Positions 50,196 to 60,839 of a stretch of DNA of 64,000 bases are shown here, one piece after another. Origin of the DNA: Spongilla lacustris (Eukaryota > Porifera > Demospongiae > Spongillida > Spongillidae). The notes under the pieces are model-generated. The model did no database searches. It worked only from the letters and a program-made list of their open reading frames with translations, and was not told where the DNA came from. Both the position numbers and the translations under genes were made by a program. The stretch covers positions 7,252,081-7,316,080 of the forward strand of contig OX442430.1 of assembly GCA_949361645.1 (NCBI GenBank), written 5' to 3'. How positions within the stretch are numbered: position 1 is the stretch's first letter; every line of letters begins with the position of its first letter.

Positions 50196-51916
50196 TATAT
50201 ATATATATAGTCTCGTACCCAGACCCTGATTCCCACAGCTGCGGATGGATTACATCACTGCTACGTGGAAAGAGGGTCTGGTGAACTGCTGTACTCAATT
50301 CTGTCCACGGTCACCAGAATGTTGGGGAACCAATCAGATTCGAGGTATGGAGTAATTGCATACCTTAGTTATTATTGGGAGTTATTGGTAATTGCGTTGG
50401 TGTTGGAGGATGTACGGCGAACGATCAAGTGAGCGGGTGAACGTAAAGGGTTGTTTTACACATACGACAAACACTTCCCAATCATCGTAGACGTACTACT
50501 GGATCGGGATGTCTTCGTATGTCTTGCAACTCACTTTGTTAAGCCGTTTCTGCCTTGGGCATTTGATGCGCGGTGGGAGGAAGGACAACGAGCGAAGCGT
50601 TGTTTTGAAACGTTTTGTCCTTTCTCCACTGTCAGTTGCGTTAATTAATTATTCAATTAACTGTGTTGACGCTAAACATATTCACTGCATTCCTCCCGAC
50701 GTTAGAATAATAATGTTATGTAATCGCGGGACAAAATTGAATACAGCAGTTCACCAGACCCTCTTTCACGTAGCGGTGATACATGTAAATGGTCATGGAG
50801 AGCGCTTGCTAGATATCGCCGAAGTAGCTAGTTAATCAATGAGAAGGATCAAAACATATGCGCTTTGATTTCCATGCACGCGTGCACTATAAAGAAAGAG
50901 TACCTGTGGATGAAATCTGCGAGCACATCCCAGAAAACTGTTTCAAGCATCCGATTGTAGTATATAGATCCAGCAATTCTTAAATTGCTGAATTATTTGA
51001 TACATGAAAAATATATACAAGTTCAGTTTTGCATGCCCCCCCCCCAAACCCGTCCCTGCGCAGGGTATCTCGTACCCAGACCCAAACATACGTAAGCATT
51101 ATCGCTTACAGTATAATACAGCGTACATAGGGTCTGGCCAACAAGTCGAAGAAAGTTGTTCTTGGAATGTAATTGTAATTTGGGTTGTCATAGCAACGGC
51201 TACGTCATCACGATAAAACGTGAGGTTTGTTTTAGTGTGTTTGTCTTTGCTTAAGCTACGGAGAGAAAAGGCTACCACCGCAACGATAGTCTCAGAGTGG
51301 TGAACGCGATGGGCTGGAAAGCGATTCACGACTGATTTTAGACGTACTTCGTAATGAGTCCTTCCATATTGAAATGGCTTTGCCTTCGTTTTAGACACGT
51401 GTCCATATATCACAACCTTAGCCGCGCACGCGCGATCAAGCACCAGGCTCCTCTCTGTAGTGTGGAATGCTATTGGAATCTAATTACCGTGACGTCACGC
51501 GTGCTCTCGATTCTGATTGGAGCGCCAACATTCCGGCGCACCAGAACAACTTCGATCGACTTGTTGGCCAGACCCTCTGTACGCGGTGTTATACTGTAAG
51601 CGATAATCATCGTTACGTACATTTGGGTCTGAGTACGAGACTAGCGCAGGGGCGGATCCAGGATTTCAGAAAAGGGGGGATTGTTAATGAATAATAAAGA
51701 GGGGGAGGGTCCGGGAGGGGGTACCCCGCCCGCCCACCAGGGAGTCTGGGGGAGCGCTGTAAGCTACACCAGAGGGGTCTGGGGCGGAGCCCCAGACGCC
51801 AACGCTTTTTTTAATTACAAATTCAGTTTTGCATGCAGTTTATTATTTCATGCTCAAAACACTGCATACCGTATATCGATTGTCATGCCGTTCAATAATG
51901 AAAGTACTAGGACCGG
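50196..51916. other. MITE-rich spacer
   Basis: No gene recognised. It contains two longer relatives of the TAGTCTCGTACCC family. One starts at 50208, with an inner inverted block GAAAGAGGGTCTGGTGAAC matched inversely near 50752-50770. The other spans about 51069-51641, from TCTCGTACCCAGACCCAAAC to its inverse, with a matching GTCTGGCCAACAAGTCGA block. A partial CAGGGGCGGATCCAGG end lies at about 51646-51820. Confidence 0.6.
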
Positions 51917-52302
51917 TGTCGTAGGAAATTCTGTCCCCCCCTTTCACTGTCCCCCCGGACATTTTTTCCTAGGAATGGCTGTCCCCCGGACAATTTTTCC
52001 TAGGTACCACTGTCCCCCCGGACAACGGTTCCTAGGAAAGAATGTCCGGGGGGACATTTTTGCCTAGGAGAAAATGTCCCCCCTGGTAGAAATGTCCCCC
52101 CTAGTGGGGGACATTTTTGCCTAGGAGAAAATGTCCCCCCTATAGTAGAAAGTTCCCCCCTAGCGTGGGACATTTTTGCCTAGGGGAAAATGTCCCCTGC
52201 AAGATAAATTTCGCGCGCGATAATTAATAGTCGATCGCGATATCGCTTCACTTACATTATGCAAGTTGAATAGAAATAATATATGTATGTACATTAAAGC
52301 AA

Positions 52303-52719
52303 TTAAATGAGCAAAAACGTTCGATATCGATGAATGGAAATAATACATCGTGTATGAACAAAAAAGTTGAGAGCTAGGAATGAATTCAAGTCATCATACA
52401 AACACAATGGTCTAGTGAGAACAGCATTCATTGCGCGCAATACCATGTTTGATTTCAGTTGTAGCCAAACCATATCTGGAATGCTTTCACACTTCTTATG
52501 GAACCATTCATGACATTCATCACATTCTGCCATTTGTCTGCACTTACAAAACACATGAACAGGAATTATTGCCGACTTTTTGGTTCTTGGTTTTCTCTTC
52601 CTTCCAGGGAATTCAGTCATTTTGCCATTAACCAAGCATTGTAAGAGATGCTTACGCATTGACTGTTGATTATATACCATTGCTGTAGGACAAAATTCCA
52701 TTGCATAGTGAGGTTGCAA
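52303..52719 (-). pseudogene. Transposon protein fragment: Ulp1-like protease C-terminus plus PHD-like zinc finger
   Basis: The first half has QSMRKHLLQCLVNGKMTEFP, the kind of sequence that closes Ulp1/SENP-like protease domains in animal transposon proteins. A basic stretch follows, then CKCRQMAECDECHEWFHKKC, a PHD-type C/H pattern. The N-terminal catalytic part is absent. It probably formed the 3' end of the Ginger-like element's coding region. Confidence 0.6.
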
Positions 52720-53167
52720 AAGCTAATGCAAATAGCCCACAGTCACGTGTTCCTGCTTGTCACTGTACTGGACATTTAGCTTCACCTGTGCTCTGTCTGG
52801 TAAGTCCTTTGGGCATCAAACTATCAAACATTTTAACTTCTCCTAAGGAACATCCTATAAGGTTGATATTGTTACCCAATCCCGGCCCGTTGCAGTAGAA
52901 CAAATTCCCCGTTGCAAATCTTGGTATAGGCTTGCAACCCGACCTTTTGCGAAGAGCGGGCCACGCCCAACTTCTTTTTTAGCCAGGGTAATGAGATTTA
53001 TCAGGCTATGAAACTATATTTGGAAGAGTTTTCTTAGAAGGCGAAAGCTGCGGACCAACCTTTTCCCGCCTAGGTATAAATCACCGTTCATGCAGCTAAT
53101 TAATTTTGCGCGTTTAACGTATACAGCGTTTCTTCAAAGCCTTGGCCTAAACAGATAAGGACTTATG

Positions 53168-53364
53168 TCAAATAACCATCAGAATGCATGTTTCCATTAT
53201 CTTTCGCTGCTCATCATTGGTTGTTATCAGAATCCTCCATAGTCGATCCGATGGACCCGTAGCCTTTTTGGCGTAATACAAGACTCCTTTCTCCACCTTG
53301 TAGTTTTCTGTCGCATTTCGCCGAAAGGAATGTTTTTGGTCTTTGGACAATGCAGTTGGGTAGT
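53168..53364 (-). pseudogene. Integrase N-terminal fragment of the Ginger-like element
   Basis: The reading frame contains RRNATENYKVEKGVLYYAKK and EQRKIMETC, which resemble the region leading into the H2C2 zinc-binding domain of Gypsy/Ginger integrases. The sequence ends before the H2C2 and DDE domains. The upstream part of this frame comes from the inserted MITE and is not part of the protein. Confidence 0.5.
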
Positions 53365-53457
53365 AGTCTCGTACCCAGACCCACAATGACGTAGCGTTTA
53401 TCGCTTACAAGTGTAAGCGATAAACGCTTACGTCATGGTGGGTCTGGGTACGAGACT
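53365..53457. mobile_element. MITE of the TAGTCTCGTACCC family inserted in the Ginger-like element
   Basis: Inverted ends TAGTCTCGTACCCAGACCC and GGGTCTGGGTACGAGACTA (outermost T at 53364, A at 53458), with an internal stem of GCGTTTATCGCTTAC. Flanking 9-mers GTTGGGTAG and GTTAGGTAG differ at one base, which fits a 9-bp target duplication. It inserted after the Ginger-like element. Confidence 0.88.
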
Positions 53458-53703
53458 AGTTAGGTAGTGACCATGAACCAAAAAGTTAAAAATGCGAAAT
53501 CCATGAAACACTTCGCAAGAAAAAGTTCTAGCTCCAACTTTATCGTTGCCAATTAACGGTTTTATTTTAAAAAATTGAGGGGACACTTTTACCAGGGGGG
53601 ACATTTTTTCCTAGGTACGAGTGTCCGGGGGGACATTTGTACCTAGGAACGAATGTCCGGGGGGACACTTTTTCCAGGGGGACAGCCATTCCTCCGACAC
53701 CGG

Positions 53704-53829
53704 TACGTATGGAATTGAAGCAAGTAATTTTCTATTCTATCTGTTTTTAGCATTTTTCTACGCAATTATATGCTATGTTTTGTGACTTGAAAAGCGCGAA
53801 AGTTGCAAAGCGGCTCGCTAGGGGGCACT

Positions 53830-53861
<32 letters not shown>

Positions 53862-54554
53862 TTGCCTCGAAATCCTGTATCCGCAAGCGTTAACAGCGTG
53901 CAAGCGAAAGAATCCCCCAGTGCCCAGCGGTCAATGCAACTTGCTGAGTAATATGCCGTATATCACTACCATAGATATTTGATACATGGATTGGAAACCC
54001 AGCAATTGAAGTCATTAGTTACTTGCAGTCCGCGTTTTGCCGGAAGTGGTCTATGGTTAGTCTCGCTCCCAGACCAATATGACGCAATGTTTATCGCATA
54101 ATGTATAAACACGCTCGTAGACTCTATAGGTCTGGTGTTTCGTATGTGTGCCAAAGCCTGGAATTCGTGCGACTTTAATTATGACGTAGTACATAAACAA
54201 ATATGCCACCATTGCCTCGACCCAGACCCACACCCACACTGAGTGTGCGTTTCGCGATTACAGGCTGAGAGCTGAGAGTGGAGACATTGAAGGGCAAACA
54301 GAAGGAGGCGATTTTTAGTGCGAGTTAGTACTTTTCAAACCTGTCGTACTGAGTGGCATGCACATGTCGATGTTGCTACTATTAGAGAGGTTAAATTGAT
54401 CTTCAAAATGACACATCGTTCAGCCTTTTCTATGTCGTCGACGTTGTTATTTACCTAAGGCTAAGTAGCACAACTGTGTGACATATCATACGTCTCCACC
54501 ACAAGAGGGATACATGCCCAGCCTAGTTCCCTGCAATGTTTATTAAATATATTC
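53704..54554. other. Spacer with poly-C and MITE remnants
   Basis: A poly-C run of about 30 bp (53831-53861) is followed by a degenerate TAGTCTCGCTCCCAGACC element (54057-54152). A CCCAGACCCACACCCAC fragment lies near 54221. No gene recognised. Confidence 0.5.
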
Positions 54555-54887
54555 TATACATGTATATATGCGTACGCTGGATGAAATACGCTATTAACAC
54601 TAAGCTTGTTTTTAGCGTGGCCTACTTCATAATGATAATTTAGCACTCAACGTCTGTATATAGGCTCCAGATTATATATCAAATCGTGTGAACACATAGA
54701 ATTGGTATGTGAAAGCAAAGTATAGTCTATACTTTGCTTTCACATACCAATTCTATGTGTTCATATATAATCTGGAGCCTATATACAGACGTTGAGTGCT
54801 AAATTATCATTATGAAGTAGGCCACGCTAAAAACAAGCTTAGTGTTAATAGCGTATTTCATCCAGCGTACGCATATATACATGTATA
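54555..54887. repeat. Near-perfect 330-bp palindrome
   Basis: Two arms of about 160 bp, centred near 54726 (GTATAGTCTATAC), are almost exact inverse complements. The only clear difference is about 11 extra bases in the left arm near 54683-54693. It has no ORF and does not match the other repeat families in the window. Confidence 0.92.
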
Positions 54888-54934
54888 ACAGTTTAGAATA
54901 AGACCGAGGAAAAAGGCTTACGTGCATGCGATGT

Positions 54935-55165
54935 ATACCAGGGAATACAGTCCGGGGGGAGGACAGTATTCCCTAGGCAATTGAGTCCGGCTAATTGGTT
55001 TTGTGCAACCAGGAAACTCGGTCCGGGGGCGGGTGACCGTATTGGGTCCGGGTAGGGGGACCGTATTCCTTAGGGATTTGGGTCAGGGGGGAGGGGGGGG
55101 GACCGTATTCCCTTAGGGAGTACGGGTCCCCCGGTCCGAAAATTGCCCCCGGCGGACCGTATACA
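54935..55165. repeat. G-rich repeat cluster (GGGGGACCGTATTCCC blocks)
   Basis: Repeated blocks of GTCCGGGGGG, GACCGTATTCCCTTAGGGA and the inverse GGGTCCCCCGGTCC resemble the subterminal arrays of the Ginger-like element at 51917-53699 in style, not in exact sequence. It may be one end of a second, unrelated or decayed element. Confidence 0.5.
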
Positions 55166-55555
55166 TGTAGACCCTTTTCATATGACGTCAAAAATCACTT
55201 TCTTAATTTAATGAAATTCATTTGAGGTTAATTCAATTCATATTCAACAAGTAAATCAAAAACTTCTCTATCGAGAAAGTGATTGGTGGGATGTAGGATT
55301 GATGGTGTCCTGTCGCGGGTTATACGTGATGAACGGAAGGAGGAGGAGAACAAAAATTAAATGGCGGATTTTTGGTACCGACTTAAGTAAACGGCACTGT
55401 TTTGCGAAGCTCACGTTATATGTGCATATCTGTCATGTTTGTGATGGATTATATGCGAGCTGGCGAGTATAGGCAACGCTTCGTTACCGTTTTATAACGC
55501 TCGTTCGAAAACCACGCCCACGAAGCCAATCCTACATAGGACCCGGTCCTGATGC

Positions 55556-57634
55556 TGTCCGCCATCTTGGTGCTCGAGCTCAAGTTACTATAGAACGGCC
55601 GGTATGGGCAATTTACAGGTTTTTAAAATTATTTATGCCTGTTCAGTTTAGGTACTTTACAAAAAAAGTTTGAAACAAAGATTCACGCATAACTAAATGC
55701 ATCAGTTTAAAGATCATATTGAATGGTTTTCAAAACAGTTTTTATCTTTCTTGTAGCTTAATCTTAACCGGAGAAACGGGCCTTTAAGTACTGATAAAAC
55801 AATGTATGGCGATTGATGCGGAGATATTATAAAAACTGTGATTCCCGTAATGCCGATATCCAAATGATCATAAGATTTTTGCCTTTCAACATTTCGATTC
55901 CAAATTTTATATGGAGAATGGCATATTGTAGGCCTACACAAAGAATGTGCAAATACTATTTCTTTATAAAGTTATGTAGTGGGATTTCAACGTGCATTTA
56001 TCGATGAATTATATATGAAACTAAATTTTTGACGTCCGTTTAAATGTTTCAAATAAATTAAAGATAAAATTACCCCAAGTAATAAATGATCTGAACGACA
56101 TTGTGGTACGTTTTGAGTACATTAAATCTGTAAGATGTATTAAAAAAATAAAAGCGCATAAATAGTACACACTTAACACAAGCACAACTAAATCTTTGTG
56201 AATTACATCAGTAACAAATTGCACCAATGTAATATATTCATCTTCTCCATCATCTTCAGTTTCTTCCACTGTCCAATATGGAATAAATAATTTAGCACCT
56301 CGTTTACTGTTCTTTATAAACAGCACTTTTCCAGTAACGTTTTTGTTCATTCCAGGTGAGATGTTCCACTCCTGCTCTATGTATTTACCTAATAACCATG
56401 AAGGGGTTTTAACAACTATTCCAATGTATCTGTTGAGATTTGAGGAAATGTGTCGTCTATTTTGCATTCATTAGCAAGTATAGACGTATTTTTTTTTTCA
56501 GTGTTGCCTCTATAAACTTTACCATGCTTACTTCGCTCTTCTAGAAGTCTATAATGTTGAATTTGTATTCTCAGTTCATCCATTGGCTTTTCTTTGTTGC
56601 CATGTAAATCTTGCTCTCTTTAAATAATATAAGATTTCAGCAGCTTTGCCCTGAAGCCCACCTTCCCATCAATGAAAACTATATACCGACTGATTAACAT
56701 TAGGTGCATACTGAACATAGTAATTGACAAGACCAAGGGTCTCTTCAGATAGCATATTATGCACTGGAGCGGCTTGACTTCTTACTAGCATATCTTTTGA
56801 TGGGTTATTGAGAGAACCATGCAAATATGGCTCCACAGTTGATGCTCAAGAACTTCAAGAGTGCTTCTTACAGCCACTGATGCAAGCTCATAACTTCATG
56901 AAATTGAGATGATTCCTCATCACTTGTTAATTGTGCTTGCAAACACAATAGAGTCTCATCCTCTTCACTTAGCTTCTCTCCAAAGACATTGGATGTTGCA
57001 GTTAGAAAGAAAGTTGGCTTCTGTATCAGGTCCTGCAATGTTATTGTGCACATCTTAATCATGGGAACCATTTCAAGGTTAGCCTTACATTTACTATGAA
57101 TGTAAAAGATCTTCATCCTCTTAGCTGAATTATTCTGTAATTAAGCTAGACTTCAAACTGTTTTTAGTTGCAGTAACACATATTTTGCAGATAATACAAT
57201 AATCTTTCTTTGAACTTAAAAAAAAAAAAAACTTCCAGCCAAATAAAATAAACATTGAATCGATTTCCTACATATCAAATAACAGTCCCTGGCTTAGTAT
57301 TTTCATAGCACAAAGCCACTTGGGTCTCCTGTGCCCTGTTTAGATCGAGAAATAGATTTTCAAAAATACCTACCTCTCTTAACCCTTTCGTAAAATCCAG
57401 TCACTACAGATATTTGGATATGCGGATGTACGTTACGTGGAAAAAAGTGAAAGTACCTATACTGTTTTGGGTCTCGTAATACTTTTATATTCTTACCATG
57501 GAATAATGTCAGTGCCCACTGTAAAAAAATAAAACCAAACTCATAATCACTTACTGTGAACGTACAGTAATAACCAAAAGCTTTGTTTTGCCCATACCGT
57601 CCTGTAGTAACTTGAGCACCAAGATGGCGGGACA
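55556..57634. mobile_element. 2.1-kb inverted-repeat element, superfamily unknown
   Basis: The left end reads TGTCCGCCATCTTGGTGCTC and the right end is the inverse of TGTCCCGCCATCTTGGTGCTC. Homology runs on for about 30 bp (AAGTTACTA, GGTATGGGCAA). I find no target duplication. Minus-strand ORFs at 56021-56467 (acidic ETEDDGEDEY, then a hydrophobic tail) and 56868-57116 are the only candidate coding pieces, and I recognise no domain in them. The ORF at 57360-57653 overlaps the terminal repeat and is probably spurious. Confidence 0.6.
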
Positions 57635-58496
57635 CAAATAATTTGAATGTCATTGCTCACGCGATGAAAATGGTCTACACCCTAGATCCACCCACAAGGC
57701 AAGAAGTGGGGGGAGCAGATTGTCACAGCATGCATATGCCAGCAATTGTATGCTCGTCCTATGTTAACTCTGTGTGCTTTGACTGATTTTACCCTGTCTC
57801 AGGAATTTTAACTGAGCTACTGCATAATTGTGGTGTGTTATTGGCAGTAATGCATGGACGTGCAAGTATATATAGCATTATTAATGTTTGATCACATATA
57901 TAGAGATGTAGGCCCAAGCACATGCATTTCTGCTAGTGTTCCACATTACATGCATATATACATGCATGCAAATATCCTGGCACATATTAATATTGTTGCA
58001 CGAAGTTATTTATAGCATGCATGTCAATTGTGCACACGGGATTGACTTTGTATAGTAACCAAAAATGTACTAATAAAGGGTGTAAGTGCAGATCTTGCAT
58101 GAAGTTGTGATCAACATGAGTGCCGGGTGGCAAAGATATATATAACATTTATATCAATCGTTATGTGCACAATGGGTATATGCACTTGGCGCACTCTTGA
58201 AAAAGAGCCTTCATTGTAAAAAATTGTTCAAGTGCATGGAGCCTATATATTTAGCTTTGAGTCCGAGAGGGCTTTATTGCTTGTTGCGGCCCAAAGCAAA
58301 GCATATAGCTTGGACAGCTGCTCTTTATGTATAAATGCCTGGCTAAGAAGAGTTGAGTGCATGATCCCTGATATAAGGCTTGTGGCAGTAATTACACCAT
58401 GCTTTGTCAGCATGCATGCAAACGCAGCACATTTCCTTCGTAGAGGCATGGAGTCTATGCACCTTGAAATGCGACCAAACAACGGGCCGAAGGCCA
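57635..58496. other. AT-rich spacer
   Basis: No gene recognised. Many GCATGC/TACATGTA-type palindromes and TATATA runs. Confidence 0.4.
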
Positions 58497-59595
58497 GCCC
58501 GGCCTGCCAGGTCGGACATTTAGCTTGGCCTGGCAGGCCGGACCGTGACCTGACAGGCCGGCAGGCCGGGATCCACCCACTTATTATAATAAATTATTAA
58601 TTCATTTCGCGATGTCTATAGCTATATATGGGACAGTTTCCGAGATAACTTCCTATGTTTTATAACATTATAAAATAACATTTGAATTGCTGTATCTGCC
58701 GAACAATAAAGGCTATCGACTTCCTATTTTCAACACTTCATACTACACCATTGCCCTATAGGGTAAAATACATGTACATTTTTGTGTCTTGCTTTTGCTC
58801 AGTACCATCATTGCAACGTTAGATACCCCACCAAGTTCAAACCCAACATAAATTTCTGTAGGAGTAATCAAATCGCTTCAAATTCGGTTTGTAGGTAGAG
58901 AGGTCCTATATATATATCTATCGATTTGTTCTGTTCGTTAATTTTTATGCCATACGTTACGGAGATATAGTTGAACAAACTATACGTGCACTTTTTCCCG
59001 CTCGATACGCGGCAATGATATAATCACCACCTCCCATACTTTGAGCGGGACGCGATTTGCCCAAATCATCGGCGCGGATCGAGCGGGAAAATGTGCACGT
59101 GCGTAGTTTGTTCAACTATATCTCCGTAATGGATGGCATAAAAATTAACAAACAGAACAAATCGATAGATATAGGACCTCTCTACCTACTAACCGAATTT
59201 GAAGCGATTTGATTACTCCTACAGATACAGAAACTGAGTCTGATATACATATTAAACATGCAGTGATGCAAACAGCGCGCTTGCTATCTAAATACTTGTA
59301 ATTAACCATGCATTGTGCTTCAGCATGACACACGCCTCCAAACGTTGAGGGAGTAGGTTCCATCTCTGGCGCTGTTGAATCAGCTTAGCTCGCGAAAACA
59401 CCCGCTCGGATGGAGCTGAAGATGTATGAATTTTTAATAAATTGTTCAATAATATCAAAATGTTTTGTGGTTAGCCATGAATTTTTAATAAATTGTTGTG
59501 TGTTAATAACATCAATTTATCCGACCTGGCAGGCCGGCCTGGCAGGCCGGGGCTGTCAGGCCGGCCGGTCACAGGCCGGACCCCGGCCTGACTTT
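58497..59595. mobile_element. Element bounded by CCGGCCTGCCAGG-rich clusters
   Basis: GC-rich clusters of GGCCTGGCAGGCCGG repeats lie at 58488-58570 and 59521-59593. The outer block CCGGCCTGCCAGGTCGGA is inverted between them. The interior is AT-rich and carries a TGGGACAG-family element. The boundaries are approximate. Confidence 0.5.
58629..59222. mobile_element. Truncated TGGGACAG-family palindromic MITE
   Basis: Starts TATA/TGGGACAGTTTCCGAG and follows the 820-bp family through both sides of the palindrome centre (CCCGCTCGA / TCGAGCGGG). It stops about 200 bp short of the expected right end, at GATTACTCCTAC. Confidence 0.8.
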
Positions 59596-59995
59596 CGGCA
59601 ACCCTGGGTCCAAGGTAGCTAGAGTTTGTGTTAGTTTGTTTTCGACTTTGTGGAATTCATATGGATTATCCACAGATCGGGATTGGAATACAGTAAGCCT
59701 ATCCGATAAATATACGGTGCATTCGTGCGCAGAACAAATGAGTCTAAAGCAGCATTCAAAACCGTTCCGTATACAATCGTAGCGATCCAATTAAAATCAA
59801 TATCAATCAACAATAACTGACCAGCTGTATGTAAACCCGCGCAATACAGCAATCTACCAACGTATTTAACTGCATGCGCATTCAACTCATTTTATAACAA
59901 GACTGCATGCATGCGGAAGCAAAAACTGGTCAAAAGTTCTGCCTAAAAGTTAAACTTATTATATATGCAAACTGTTCCCGCGGGCTTTGAGATGC

Positions 59996-60771
59996 TTATT
60001 TCTTGACGAAGGTATCGAACCCCACTTTAGTAGATAGCCAGTTATTGTTAGGGGTCGTTGGATCAGTAAGAACCCATGTTGAGCGTAAATTGTACTTCTG
60101 TGTTGAAGGATTGAACTGTATCTGTCCCGACCACGCTGTAGTGGTTGGATACTTCGGATCGTAGGAAACCGCCCACCCGAGAGTATTTCCAAATGTAGCC
60201 GGCGTAGAAACCCGGTTGTATCGACCACTAAGAGGGACAGGAGAAGGAATTTGCCCGGAAGCTACTGCCGTTTGGTAAGTTCCACTTATTAAGCCGCCAG
60301 CTACGTACGTAATTGTCATAACAGACTTTAGCTCGTTCTCCCATTGTCCGATAAGGATATTAGCTTTTTCGTTGCATAAGGAGAGAAAGCCAGTGAATAG
60401 AGCGGAAAAGGAGGGGGTGCAGAGTGGAAGGGGGGAACCCGGGGAAGGGAATAGAGAAAGAGACATTTAAGTAAGTTTGCAGAAATGCATGCAGACCGCG
60501 AAAGCATACTCACAAATATCATCAACATTAGCATTACTCTCCACTGAATGTGATGATGCTGGTGTTGGGCCAAACGCCGAGATGCATAACGTTTTGAAGA
60601 GAAGGAAATCATAAAGGAGACTTTTTAATAAGTCCTCAGTTGGGGACTGAAATGCAGATGAAAGCAGTTCATAATCGGTGGCTTACCAGAACGTGATGAT
60701 GCAGCAGGTGTTAGGCCGAACACCAAGAAGCAGAATGTTGCGATGAGTGATATAAGACTAATCGATACCAT
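59996..60771 (-). CDS. Secreted avidin/streptavidin-family biotin-binding protein
   Basis: Three exons, 60687-60771, 60514-60543 and 59996-60363, join in phase (1, 1) into 160 residues plus stop. Residues 1-22 form a clear signal peptide (MVSISLISLIATFCFLVFG). The mature part is a single avidin beta-barrel: GQWENELKSVMTI (strand 1, with the Asn and Ser that bind the biotin ureido group), GTYQTAV (Tyr and Thr), TTTAWSGQ (as in streptavidin), STWVLT and NNWLSTKVGFDTF (the two Trp, and the Asp equivalent to streptavidin D128). The Trp that ends VAW/VNW in known avidins is Tyr here (GWAVSY). The exon-3 acceptor (GAAAAAG/CTAATATCC) is weak in pyrimidines; reading from upstream of it gives CNEKANILIG, so the exact splice is the least certain point. 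A role in biotin sequestration or defence is inference. Confidence 0.88.
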
Positions 60772-60807
60772 CGCGTCCAATATGTCAGTGGAAGTATCAA
60801 GTCGACG

Positions 60808-60819
60808 GCTCCTTATATG
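60808..60819 (-). promoter_or_regulatory. TATA-like box upstream of the avidin-family gene
   Basis: GCATATAAGGAG on the minus strand lies about 40 bp upstream of the ATG at 60771. That spacing allows only a very short 5' UTR. Confidence 0.45.
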
Positions 60820-60839
60820 CAGCAAAAGATGCTGCTGCC

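Larger units (their letters stand above)
51917..53699. mobile_element. Ginger1-like DNA transposon, internally deleted
   Basis: Termini are TGTCGTAGGAA and the inverse TTCCTCCGACA. The 4-bp sequence CCGG flanks both ends (51913-51916 and 53700-53703). Subterminal regions on both sides are arrays of TGTCCCCCCGGACATTTTT and CCTAGG blocks. TGT ends, a 4-bp duplication and the protein remnants (H2C2-type integrase region, Ulp1-like protease tail, PHD-like finger) fit the Ginger1 superfamily. Most of the integrase is missing and a MITE (53365-53457) is inserted near the remnant. Confidence 0.78.

Noticed and set aside
57360..57653. ORF at the right end of the 2.1-kb element
   Set aside because: Its start lies in the terminal inverted repeat and its content is not recognisable; probably chance.
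58232..58600. 122-codon ORF
   Set aside because: It runs into the GC-rich repeat cluster and has no domain.
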